Shown piece by piece: positions 33,823 to 44,749 of a stretch of 64,000 nucleotides of DNA. The notes below the pieces were generated by a model. That model did no database searches. It worked only from the letters and a program-made list of their open reading frames with translations, and was not told where the DNA came from. Source of the stretch: Gnetum montanum. Taxonomy: Eukaryota; Streptophyta; Gnetopsida; Gnetales; Gnetaceae. The stretch lies in assembly GCA_015680685.1 (NCBI GenBank), contig MNCI01001443.1, positions 173,630 to 237,629 on the forward strand, written 5' to 3'. Every line of letters starts with the position of its first letter. Within the stretch, counting starts at the first letter, position 1. The position numbers and the translations under genes were made by a program.

Positions 33823-36596
33823 TCATGTAGTTTCTGGTGGTGGTGGCTCCTCCATGGGTGCTTTCTCTTTTTCATGTGCTCCAAGCTTTGAAGCTTGATG
33901 GTGTTGAAGTATGGCCTGGAGCTTCTATTATTTGATCCAAGGATCTTGTGTTGTCCATGCTAGTGTTCCTATGTTTGATGGAGTCGGCACCTCCCACGGA
34001 CAAGGTAGTTGTGGGAACATCTAGTTCGCTTTGAAATACCACGCCGCGAACACCTGTCATTCCTTCTCACAGGCTCTGACTTTGTCTTTGTATTCATGAA
34101 GATCTATTAGCTATCGAGCTAGGTCAGTTGCAACATCTTTTTTCCCTTGGTAGCTTTCATTTACCACCTCAAGTATAAAATTTGCAACATCTAATTTTTC
34201 TGCCAACTTCTTGCGTTATGCAGATTTTGCTTCATATTTGATATGGGTGGAAGCTACCTATTGCTCGAGCTCTATTCTTGGGCACCCTATTATTAACATG
34301 GCAAGGTTGGAATATCTAAGGTTTGCCAACTCCATGTATTCTATTATGTCTTGGATCTGCAGGTCCCGGTTTTTAACTTCCACTTGGTGGGCGAAGGAGT
34401 AAGTGTCCAATATGGCCCTCCAATTAGTGTGTTGAGCACTGATAGTGTTGATTTAAGCCTTGGCCATATGGATCTCCTTCTCTAGAATTTGTTTATACAT
34501 CCCCACCTAATCACAGAAGTGCTCCTTCAGCTTCACGTGTCGTTTAGCCTCATTCTGCCACGCGCTTATCTCAATTGCTGACTTTTGGCGAATAGCGCAT
34601 ATCTCCTCCATTAAGAGGGTTCAATTCTCTCTAGATAAATGGCTTACATCTCAGTTGACTTGAATGAATTTTTCTTGTAGCTAATGAAAGTGTTCATCGA
34701 GAACATTCTTTTGCTTCTTTACGGAGGTCAACCGGAGGTTATCTACAACCAACTACTTATTCTCTTCTTCGAAGGCCTTGAGTGCCTTAAGATGCACATG
34801 GGTTTGTGCTTTTGCTACGGAGCCATCCCAAATAGCCTTCTCCTTTTCTTCTACCATCCTTTTATTCTCTGTAATCAACTGTGTTAGTTGCTCAGTTCTA
34901 AAATTCTCTAGTTGGTTTGCGGGAACAAACTGTAGAGGGTCCCGTTGTGCTGCTTGTAAGGCTACGAGCTGCTCTTGTAGTTTTTGCACTTCAGCTTCAG
35001 CATGCTCAACCCTTACTTTGGATATAACCAAATTCCCCTTTGTGGAAATGAGGTTTGATTGAATTTCTGTGACATTCTAAGGGATGTCAAATAGGGACAT
35101 CATTACTTGTCCTATTTGAAGAAATCTGTCAAGTACATCCTCATGTTCTCTAGGAGTCATTAAGGTCCTGACAAGAGTTTGAGCATCTCATGCTCCTGAG
35201 ATATCTACCGGTGGAAGAACAGGTACGTTGAAAGATTCTTTGATGTGGTTAGTGACCACTTCAATAGCTCTCGTGGCATTCTGGTATTACATGACCATCA
35301 TAGTGGCCCCTTCACTAGTCTCTAACTGCACCTGAAAAGATATCGTGTTTCCTGAGATCTGTTGTGACCATCTACTTTTCCCTCCTCTTGTTTGAATATA
35401 TATTTCCCCCCTTGTGCAATCCATTAAAACTTTATCGATGATGCAAAAGATGTTTGCATCATCATGACTTCTCTAACTAACCATCTCAGTGATGGCCCTA
35501 AGATGGCTCATCGACAGTCTATAGTCTTGCAGCGACGATGGCTGATCTTAGCCTGTGCAAGGCCCTACTTCTTGTTGTTGGTTGGGACCCATGGATGGAG
35601 GTTGATTGGGTCCTGCAAGTTGAGTTGCAAGTGGTCCAGTCATCTATTCTTCTTCATCATCTGGTCTCAGCTCTTCGCTAATGCTCTTTCTTAGAGCTAG
35701 CACCTTTAGCAATTTAGCGTACGAAGCAGTTTGGGCTTTTCAAAGGATGTCATTAGCATGTCCCCGAATACCTGCACACTGGCACAACTTTCTGATAAAA
35801 TAGGGGAAAGGTAACACCATCTTCCCTATCTTTTGTTCTTCGAACAGCCTCAGGATCTCCATCAAATATAGATGGGGAAGGTTAGCGTTAACTTTTCCCA
35901 TCAACACTGCACATCATCTAGCCACATACATGGATATTCTTTTCAAGTCTTTTGTGGGAAATAGGTGATATGTTCCAATTTTAAAATAAAATATCTATTC
36001 TATCATCAGCTTACAAAAATCTTTGTCTCTACCATAAGCCTTCTCTAACCAATATTTTGGCACATCAAGGTTTGAACTGGTAGATAACCGAGCAAACTTG
36101 GGCCCTATATTCAGAATATTTAACACTTCCGAAATGGCCTATGCAAAGATGTCAACTGTCACACCACAAATGTTAACTATGGTTCCATACTCCTTATTGT
36201 GCCAAAACTGGTATGTCTCTCCTAGGTACTAGGCCCCGCATTTAGAGAGGATAGGTCATAAGGGAGACCCTTTGAGGTGGTCCCTAACAACCTCAGGAGT
36301 GAACTTTACAAAGGATTCAAAGTTTAACTCCACAATCAGAACAGTGAATGTGGACTTCTCATGGATAGCCTAAACACATTCCAGGGGCAACGTGAGTTAT
36401 TGTCCCAGTTTAGGCTTAGCAACAGCTCCCACTTCCGCCTGCCCAGACCATCCATTAGGGCGGTCATCTTGAGGAATGTTGAATGAGTACTCCTCCTATT
36501 CTGCATGTTATCTAGTAGGGTCTTGTCTTCCACCTCTCCGAGATCATTTCTTTCCACCTTGAATAGGACCCTACTGCTATGCATGTTTTGGGGCCA
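33823..36596 (-). pseudogene. A2 ORF2, fullest copy
   Basis: ATG at 36596 (MAPKHA) directly after an acceptor-like GATTGTAG. N-terminal part to about 36240 includes FNIPQDDRPNGWSGQAEVGA and TLPLECV. The conserved domain (about 36350-35700) has HEKSTFTVLIVELNFESFVKF, RDHLKG, YQFWHNKEYGTIVNICGVTVD, NLPHLYLMEILRLF and LPFPYFIRKLCQCAGIRG. A proline/glutamine linker follows, then a long coiled coil (35031-34753 is open: VEHAEAEVQKLQEQLVALQA, QLTQLITENKRMVEEKEKA). C-terminus MEEPPPPETT then TGA at 33823-33825. Similarity to the putative plant transposon protein domain is from memory. At least one frame change and several stops; about 900 codons originally. Opposite-strand frames here are shadows. 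Confidence 0.6.
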
Positions 36597-36690
36597 TCTA
36601 CAATCACATGGGCCAAGTGTTAGTAAGGTTATTTTTAAAGTTAATTTATACCTTACTGCTTACCTTAGTTAAAGATCTTATGTTATAACG
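36597..36690 (-). promoter_or_regulatory. probable leader intron before A2 ORF2
   Basis: On the minus strand CTAAGGTAAGC and then TAAGGTATAA give donor-like sites near 36665 and 36655, and GTGATTGTAG ends at 36597, followed at once by ATG. A3 keeps AAGGTATAACC (about 50510) and GTGATTGTAG (ends 50570); A1 keeps CCAGGTATCA and TTTCTGTAG; A0 keeps GTGATTTTAG. A short 5'-UTR intron is inferred; RNA would be needed to confirm it. Confidence 0.4.
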
Positions 36691-37070
36691 TGTGATCATG
36701 CCTGAAATTTTGTAATAATGCGTCCTGTGACTTAGGTGGTTTCCATTTTTAATCTCCTGGTATACCTAAGGGTTAAATGGTTTTTAGGCAAAATTATTCG
36801 AAGTGTTAAAGTTAATTACCCTAATTGATGTCCTTCGAGCGATGATAAATTTCAAAAAATTTAGGCACTTTTTGACAAGTGTCTCTCCCCCATGACTAAA
36901 CTAAACACTCTGGGTTCAAGCAGATTCAAATGAAATTAAAATTGGAGGACCAGTGCACGAGATATGAGTGAAAAAGAAAGGGTCACGTAATCACAAGTTG
37001 CAGAGAAAAATTTAAACAACTCCCCCCGTGTGGATGGCAAAATGATGCTAAGTGTTGTGGCGGGGGTACC

Positions 37071-37162
37071 TATTTATAGGTAAATAGAACGTGATATCTC
37101 GTACAATACATCACATGCGCGATATCACGTGGGACACGATATCACGTACGCGATATCTCGTC
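37071..37162 (-). promoter_or_regulatory. internal GATATC-palindrome promoter of A2
   Basis: Four GATATC cores (37093, 37121, 37138, 37152) within arms such as GCGATATCACGT and ACGCGATATCTCG, followed on the minus strand by CCTATAAATAGG (TATA at 37078-37071). The cluster-to-TATA spacing of about 15 bases resembles that in the LTRs (TATA at 33561 and 41412). It lies about 475 bases upstream of the ORF2 ATG and far from either LTR. Reads as a second promoter for ORF2. Confidence 0.6.
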
Positions 37163-38559
37163 CTTATTGATATGACACACCAAGGAAATACTAAAGTTTT
37201 AATGATTTTTTCAAAATTAATGATGAATATTGAGGACATTGACAATGATTAAGATTTTCTAGGTCAATTCATTAATTCAAAAGGCACAATGAATGATAAT
37301 GATGTGGATTTCATCAATAAAATCATGGTTGGTAAGAAAAAGGGTATATAATGATACATTGGAACATTGAAATTAAGAGGGATAATAATAGGGAAAGATA
37401 ATTATGAATAATTAAGCTGAGGTTAAGAAATTGTGTGTGTAAGATATGTCCTAAGTGAAGATTACAAAAGATTACACAAGTGGGTCCTCCCCAAAGCAGG
37501 TTCCAACCTATAATGCCCTTGTGTAACCACACTTAAAGTGTCCATGGGCACTAGAAGGGTTAAATGTAATCCACACTAACTCCACAAAACACACACATGT
37601 AATTATCACTAGAATGAGATGATAATTCTATGTTACATGGGACATGAGCTACAATTACATGAACAGTGAGATGAGACGAATGATAGAAAGGGATCGTAGA
37701 GATTGGGACATGAGGTGACTGAACCAAGGCACAATGAATCCTACATGTAATGCATGATTAAGCTGTCATTAACCCATCATTCCAAGATTAGGACCAAGTC
37801 CATTCCTCTAATCAGTGACATTGCATTGTTTCCTCCCCATGATGAGAAACTATGAGAGTACCATAACAACAAGGCATACGATCACTTGGCATTTAATTCA
37901 AGGGAGGAGTGATTTTTGTTTTATGGCACTTCCTTTTCTCTTTTTCTTTTTCTTTCTTTTTCTCTTTTTTCTCTCTTTTTAAACTTTACTAAATCCAGAG
38001 AAGCCTCTAACCTTTAGGCATGGGTGCATGTCTTTCCTATGAGACCCCCTAGAACAGCCTTTGATTTTTAAGTGCCCTTTTGATTACTCTTACTCCTATT
38101 TTTGTTATATCTACAAGGATATTAGTATAATAAGGTTGCATGATAACTCCCACAGACATCACCAAAGAGAATCCACAAGTTCCCTTGATGTCACACCCTA
38201 ATCATTCCCTCTTGGTCCATCCTTCTTCATTCTAGGTACAATGAACACAAAATTATTTTTAAGTTTTAAAAATATCAAGAATATCATTGTACCCTTGAAA
38301 AGAATCTCTTTATTTGTAGAATGGATGAGTGGGTGTAATGGGCTCACTGTTCCAAATAATTGATCACTCATCACTTAATAACATAAAACACACCTCAACC
38401 AATGATCCACATGAGTGTTTTATTCATAGATGAGATTACTTACAAAAAATGTGAAAAGATAAAAATACAAAAAGGTAAAAAGATAAAACTAAAAGTTGAA
38501 AAATGAAAAACTGGAAAACAAAAATTGTAAAATTAAAGAAAATGAAAAATATTTATTAA
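37163..38559 (-). other. A2 spacer between gag and internal promoter
   Basis: No gene. Contains a 65-base pyrimidine tract (about 37917-37982) and an A-rich tract at 38440-38550 (T-rich on the element strand), like the T-rich tract after gag in A1 and A3. The text is collinear with A3 48900-50040, including CATTATAGGTTGGAACCTGC and CTTGTAGAT phrases. Confidence 0.6.
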
Positions 38560-40554
38560 TTCTGCTTGTTATTGAAATGGGGGATGTCCCCCATAACTAA
38601 TTAGTTGATGATGGCAAGGATTAATAAATGTAAGATGGGGATCCTTTCGTGTTCTAAGTATTGGAACTTGGCCATACTTATCCCCTCAAGGTTCACGCAC
38701 TTTATTATAATGAGCATAGTGGGGCATTTTATACAATGTAGTTCCCAAATAATGAGTTGACCCACTATGATATTTGGGACCATTAGATTGTATGCAAGGA
38801 TTAGGATGATGCCTCCAATAGTTGTGTTCATTAGGCCGTATAGTTTTTGGAGTGTAAGTTTTTGGCCCTATTAAAGTAACATGAGGCATTGGGTTCGAAC
38901 GTAAGGTTGCACCACAATGTGGGACTTGTGCTGATTTGGAAGATGCAATGGCCTCTGAATTATGTTGTCCCTTCTTACGGCCGTGTTTAAAGAAGAGGTG
39001 CTTTTGATGTTGAGGAGGCCTCTCACTACTATTGGTAGTAGTAGCACAAGTGTTGTTCGTGGGCTGTTGTGGTGGTGCAGGCACCTTAGGAACAGTTGGT
39101 GGCACTGTGGAAGGAGGGAAAGGATGAGAATGTTGAATGTTAGGAGGAGTATAAGGTGCACAAGGTGGTGGTTTTGTTAGAGGTATGGGTTGATAATTTT
39201 TTGAAGAATGGTATTGTGGTGAGATAAAGTATGTTGGCCCAGCTAAGGAAACAAGATGTTGAACAAGATAAGCATTTGGATTTGGATAACATGAAGGGTG
39301 CCTCCAGTCTATGGATAGTCTCCCCCATGACTGGGATTGTTTCCACTATGATCTAACACAGTATCTCTATACAAACTCTGGATGTAACGTGTTTCCCCAA
39401 TGCTCATGTAAATGTAATAGTATTGGGCATTGGCCTTTGGGGTGATCGTATAGGAATATGTTACATTCATACGTAGGATTGGTAATTGAGCACTTATTCC
39501 CTTCATTCTTTTTTTTCAAATGTCTAATGTTTTGTCCTACTTCTTGGCTTGTAAAAAATCTATCTTCAATGTTGTTGATATATTCTCCATACTTTTGATA
39601 CATCCATTCCAACATCTTATTGATCTTTGCGTAGGCTTCTTCTAATGATTTTTGTATTGGAAAAGATTATCTTTCCACCTTGAGATTGGTTGATTTCTCA
39701 TTTTTATGATCATGGACCTTTGTTAAGTTAAGATTTTGGTCTCATTGATGTTTTTCAACACTCTCCCATCGAGCTAATTCTCCTTCTTCTTTTTCTACCG
39801 GCTTAATAAGCTCTTGGATTTGATGGGTTCATAGTTCGTATAGTTGACCTTGGGCATATACTCCTAAGGTCTCTCTTGTTTCATTACATAGCCCATCAAT
39901 AATATGGTACATTAGCCTTTCCTCGGAAAACCCATGGCCTGGATAGTTGTTTAATAGTGCATAATATCTTTCTAAGGCCATGTCCAAGGGTTCATGTTGT
40001 GCTTGTTTCCATCCTTGGATTTGTTTCCTCAAGGCTAACACTCATGCATAGGTTTGGTATTTTTCATTAAAGACTTCTACCATTGTTGACTAGCATCATA
40101 TCAAATTTTGTTTTAACGATCTATACCATACTTTTTCTTGGTCAACGAGTGTCATAGGGAAGAGCTTAAGTTTTTTCCACCTATTATCTATGTTATTCCA
40201 TGTGCAGGAATTGTAGAAGGCTTGTAAATGTTGATGTAGATCTAAGTCATAGCCTCTTGAAAATTTAGGAAAGTTGTTTAAATCGAGCCTGGGTAGTCAA
40301 CTCTCTTTACGATGCTTACATGTGATTTAAACAGCCTCTTGTATTTGCATTAGGCTTGTAGTGGCCTGTGGGGGTTCATTGTCATTAGGTAAGTTATGTC
40401 TTCATGTGTTGTGATGACGTTGTTTTTGTTCCTTTTTATAAGAAAGCCCTACTTTAGGTTGTAGACTCCAATCTTCATTGTCATATAGCTCGTTGGTTCT
40501 CCAATGAACTTCCTCACTAAGTGTGGCATTATTATCATCTTGTAGGAGAGGCAT
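38560..40554 (-). pseudogene. A2 gag
   Basis: Starts at ATG 40554 (MPLLQDDNNATLSEEVHWRT) and stays in one frame for about 660 codons with roughly ten stops and no evident frameshift. Core: YDLDLHQHLQAFYNSCTWNN, KKLKLFPMTLVDQEKVWYRS, LALRKQIQGWKQAQHEPLDM, YPGHGFSEERLMYHIIDGL. A zinc-knuckle relic YECNIFLYDHPKGQCP (about 39440-39490) has lost its second Cys to F; A3 keeps CNVCLYDHPKGQC. The C-terminal part is P/T/H-rich (PPTVPKVPAPPQQPTNN). It would form the particle coat. Opposite-strand frames near 38962-39180 are shadows of this gene. Confidence 0.8.
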
Positions 40555-40674
40555 GGTTGTGAAGTTATGTGTGAATTATTTGTGAATTTTTATAATTATT
40601 TTTTCTAAAAGATATATCGTTAAGTCCTTTACAGCAACCTTGTATGATATAACTAATCTAGATAACTAGCACAC

Positions 40675-40693
40675 TCCCCAAAAACGGTGCCTA
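40675..40693 (-). promoter_or_regulatory. A2 primer-binding site
   Basis: The minus strand reads TAGGCACCGTTTTTGGGGA directly inside the 5' LTR, matching TAGGCACTATTGTTGGGGA in A3 and TTGGCACCATTGCC in A1. Confidence 0.75.
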
Positions 40694-41536
40694 TGATGAG
40701 TGACGAGATACCCCTACACTCAACTATACGAATACGAGAGTTTTCACGTGCGATCTGGTCAAACTCCGTAGACAGACTAGTTGTGGCACCTAGATCATTA
40801 ACCTTAGGTCAGACTTCACTGTCTTCCCACTTGGACTAGTATTATATTTGTCATGTATGGTTTAGTCCAGAGTGAGGTGTATGATATGTTCCTAATTCTA
40901 ATGCTACTCCTGAAGGCAATGAAAAATAATATTAACTATGCTAAGTTAGGAGAGAAAGGGTAAGAAAATATAATCTAGCCCAAGTGTGATGAGCAACTGT
41001 TCCTTGATTATCCATACACATCTTGGACTTCATGCATGACTACCACTGGGATTACCTCGCATAGATCCTAGGTATGCCACTGGGATACCAAGTAGTCACA
41101 CTTAAATGCTCGTAATCAAGTCGTACTCATTCCGTGCTACTAGGAGATAACTATGAGAGAGAAAGAAATAAATAACAATTAAATAAACAAATAAATAACA
41201 AAGTGAATGCTGCAATGATGAAGTAATATCGATCTTTATTGCCAGCCATGTGCGCATCCAAGTACATCACACTCGAATAAAGAATTCCATACAATTACAT
41301 TCACTTCACTGCAAGAAGACATGGGAAAAATAATCTAACTTTGGAGAGATCAAATTGCTAGAGTTTAGCTACAATCTAAAGTAGGATTATAAACAAGGGA
41401 GATCCTCTTCTTATTTATAGACATTGCAACAGACTGCGGTATCGCTTATGCAATATCGTAGGGGAAGACACGATATCGCGTATGTGATATCGTGGGGGAT
41501 GTGATATCATGGTGGATGCGATATCACGTTCCATCA
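40694..41536 (-). repeat. A2 5' LTR
   Basis: 843-bp partner of 32843-33665. GATATC-type cluster 41435-41529 and minus-strand TATA box TATAAATA at 41419-41412. Twenty bases longer than the other LTR, mostly within the palindrome cluster. Confidence 0.9.
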
Positions 41537-41990
41537 AGGATAATTTGACTTCTATAAATTCTCCCACTATGAAGAAACACTAACTCCCTAAACAAAGCAT
41601 CACAAAATTCATCTTGGAAGATAAGAATTTCACCATTCATAAAAATGTCATTCATGGAATGAATGCTGACCCTAAACACATTAGCACTAGAAATTGTAAG
41701 AAGTGCATTAACAACTTGAGAAGACACATTGATTAGAAAACCCCCAACCATGGTAGTAGAGGCCTAAACAGAAGCACTCATAATGACTATGCTACTATAA
41801 AATTCTCTAACGAGAATTTTGGACATAAAAAAATTCATACAGATAAATATGATTTAATTCAATACTTAAAATAAACTCATCAACTCCTTCTACATATGTT
41901 TCCAAAAAGTAAGATAACACTCAGAGATGATGGAAATAATTCAAGTTACTTTAAACCAGTGCTAGGAATTAATGGATCTAAACTAGGTGT
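41537..41990 (-). other. unassigned segment right of A2
   Basis: A 75-codon minus-strand frame (41524-41751; HSMNDIFMNGEILIFQDEFC) runs into the A2 boundary. I do not recognise it. It may be distal sequence of the copia-type element to its right, or another element into which A2 inserted. Confidence 0.3.
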
Positions 41991-43540
41991 TGTAGTTGCT
42001 TAGATTACTAGTGGATGATCACTTTGACTTTTTCTTTAGTGGCATCCTTAGTTGAAATGTGGTACTTGTAACACTTCAATCTTTAGAGAAGCCTTTTGTT
42101 TAAATGAATTTTTTGTAGATGCTTCTTCTTGTAAATAACATCTTAGTCCACTTTTATCATGTGGACTTCTTCCTTGTCTACGAACCATCTAGAGAATTTT
42201 TTTCCTTTGGCTGGCCTCTTATTTACAATTTTAGCATTTGCAAGTTCTTCCTTAATCTTTTCATAAGATAGGGTTATCTTTTTATTCTTAGCTCTTAGGT
42301 CTGAGATTTCATTTATGATGTCTAAAATCATTACATTTAATGAAAAAATGTCTTGATCCTTGGTTTTTATTTACTTATTCAACTTTATATAGACTTTGAA
42401 AAGATAGAAGTTCCTTACACAATAGGTCATACTTATCCTTATTTTCAAATTGATCATTATTCAAGAGGCTAGCATCATCATCTATGAGAGCCATACAAAT
42501 GAGATGTGAATATTTTGCATCATATTTCACCTCTTCTTTACATTGTCCTCCATCATCCTAGCTTCTGTATAAGGTGGTCTTTTTCATATCCATATCATTC
42601 CCATCCTTTTGTTGCAACCTACCATTGCTAGGACATTCGGAGGCCACATGGCCTCTTCCACCACATATCCAACATTCTATTGAAAATGCATCAAATTTTG
42701 AGTTTGTAAAATTCTTACTTCTATCCTTATCTTTTATGTTGATTGGTTGGGTCCTTACTAATTGAATCTCTTTCGCATTTTTGCTAAAATCCTTTGAATC
42801 CTTCTTGATAGAAAGGCAATTTCTTCTTGACCGTACATATCTTGATCTTTTCGGTCCTTCTCTTTGGATGCTAATTCCAAGGTAATAGACCTTTTTTTAC
42901 TACCCCTTCACTTATGAGATTAATTTCATAAGCAATAAGAGTACTTTGGAGCTTCTCAAATTTTGGAACAAAAAAATCTCTAATCTCTTCCATAGTTGTA
43001 ACCTTAGGTATAAATTCTAGTTGAAGTGTCCTAATCATTTTTATTATTGGATCACTTTTAGGAAAGTCCTTGCATATACCCCTATTTGCTACAACTAGAT
43101 CATTGGTCCTAGAGAAATAATGTTTTATCTTCTCACCTTTTCTCATTTTTAGTTTGTCATACTCACTTTGCAAATTACTTAACTATGGATGTACCCTCAA
43201 ACATAGCTTCTAATGTTTCTCAAATTTCCTTAGTTTTTCTACATCTATCTATTGAATTAAATTTAGAGTTATTTAATGCACAATATATACAATTATTTCT
43301 TTTTAATCATACATAAACTTATCTTTCTCTTCTATTTTCCATTTTCTCCTTGGCTCGATGGCCTTTGCTGCACTATTGGTAGGTGGTGTGTAGTGTTCAA
43401 GGATGGACTCCCATACCTCAAACTTCATTTACTCAAAGAATTCTAACATCCTTGCCTTTCAATAAGCAAAATCAAACCCATCAAACATTGGTGTCTTTAT
43501 GTAGGATTTCCCCTCAATCTTTCACTCTTTATAGCACAAA
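41991..43540 (-). pseudogene. D1 copia-type gag
   Basis: Begins near 43520 with KTPMFDGFDFAYWKARMLEF, the usual P.F.G..Y..WK.RM opening of plant copia gag. The UBN2-type core is open at 43173-42871 (QSEYDKLKMRKGEKIKHYFS, EEIRDFF, LQSTLIAYEINL). A perfect CX2CX4HX4C zinc knuckle, CWICGGRGHVASEC, lies at 42633-42674. A coiled-coil-like segment follows at 42331-42143 (EISDLRAKNKKITLSYEKIK). A few stops separate the pieces. It would coat and package element RNA. Family assignment rests on motif order, not a search. Confidence 0.75.
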
Positions 43541-43553
43541 TGAAGAGTAGCAA

Positions 43554-43565
43554 GCTTTAATAACA
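43554..43565 (-). promoter_or_regulatory. D1 primer-binding site, tRNA-Met type
   Basis: The minus strand reads TGTTATTAAAGC, 9 of 12 bases matching TGGTATCAGAGC, the initiator tRNA-Met primer site of most plant copia elements. Two bases separate it from the proposed LTR edge. Confidence 0.55.
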
Positions 43566-43567
43566 AT

Positions 43568-44700
43568 TGAGGATCAAGAACTTAGAAGGAGGGTATGAAT
43601 AAGTTTCCAATTAAAATTTACACCTCTATACTTTATTTCTTCAAAAATCTAGTTTAAAGGGAATCACACCCCATACAAGCACTAAGCTCTTCACCAAATT
43701 GTTTCATTGTAATGAAACCACTTGACCTCGAAAGGTCCCAATAAGCTTTGTATGTGTTTTCAAGGATCCCATAACATTTACAAAATTAAGCTATACTCTA
43801 GAGTGTTTTAACACTAGAAAACCACTCAATCCTGTAGGATCCTAACTAGCTTAATATAGATTCCTTCTCACAAGAATCACATCAACCTCATAGAACAACA
43901 AGAAGGAATGTTAAAATAAAGGTAAGTATGTAACTACAATTACAAGAACTTGGTGTTGAGGCTCAACTTAGTATACAAATAAGTAAATTATGTGATAGTG
44001 AAGGACAAGAATATAATATCATAGATATAACAATGATTTCTTTGATGTTAACCATGCTTTCCCAATCTCCAAGAATTATAAGTATTCTTATAACATTAGG
44101 GTTTCCAAAACACCTCAAAATTTATGCAATAGCTACCCAAAAGCTAGTGTAGATGTCTCCTTCAAAGTTGGAACTTCTACCTAGGTTTAGCCTCAATTCT
44201 ACAAAGACATCTCCTTGTCCAAGAGGCATGTCTCCTTTCCAAAAATGACATCTCCTATTTTTTGAAAATTTCTTCTTTCGAATCCATTCTTTTGGGTTGA
44301 GACATCTACTATTTTTTAGAGATGTCTCCTTAGCTTTATAGCTTTGGTTTTTAAGGCTTTATTTCATTAATTTGGATTCTTCTCAATCCTTGGACCATTT
44401 TCATTTTTTTTGTAGCTTTAATTTTCATCCTTATGTATCCATGCTCACATCTTACCTATGAAGTCTTTGCTTTGAGAACTTGTTATAGATTTCATTCCCT
44501 TGAGTCCTAATTCATGCCATACAAAATCATCCCATCTTAAAAACATTCTATGTTCTTAATTTTCTTTAAGGTTTTGTCATACCAAAAGATCAATGCATCC
44601 CTATGAGTAGGAGAAGTCATAACTAGGTCATACAAGTTTGGTTATGTGTTCTTTTATTTCAAGGATCCTTTGGCTTATTCCATTGTTGCAATAAATTTTT
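43568..44700 (-). repeat. D1 5' LTR, right end approximate
   Basis: Non-coding stretch beginning TGAGGATC next to the primer site. No second copy is in the window, so it is assigned by position only. Repeated GATGTCTC and GACATCTC words occur at 44140-44340. The right end is placed where B-family gag-linker text begins. Confidence 0.4.
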
Positions 44701-44749
44701 TTCTTTAGTGTGTAATATTGAAACCTTAGTGGTATTAATATTCCAAGAG

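Larger units (their letters stand above)
32843..41536 (-). mobile_element. A2: complete non-autonomous gypsy-type element with gag and ORF2
   Basis: LTRs 32843-33665 and 40694-41536, on the plus strand starting TGATGAGT and ending CATCA. Flanks AGGAC (32838-32842) and AGGAT (41537-41541) give a 4/5 target duplication. Minus-strand order: LTR, primer site, gag (40554 to about 38560), spacer, GATATC cluster with TATA (37162-37071), ORF2 (36596-33823), purine tract, LTR. No protease, RT or integrase seen. Confidence 0.9.
41991..44700 (-). mobile_element. D1: 5' part of a copia-type element
   Basis: LTR (about 43568-44700), a tRNA-Met-like primer site (43554-43565) and a Ty1/copia gag (about 41991-43540) in minus-strand order. 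No protease, integrase or RT is visible before the A2 insertion at 41536 or recognisable beyond it. Truncated or interrupted. Confidence 0.6.

Noticed and set aside
34753-35062. A 94-codon plus-strand Cys/Ser-rich frame
   Set aside because: Antisense shadow of the A2 ORF2 coiled coil (reverse of heptad Glu/Gln/Leu codons).
38962-39180. Arg/Leu/Ser-rich plus-strand frame, with a twin at 48286-48504
   Set aside because: Both are shadows of the proline-rich gag tails of A2 and A3; their mutual similarity is due to the gag, not a second gene.
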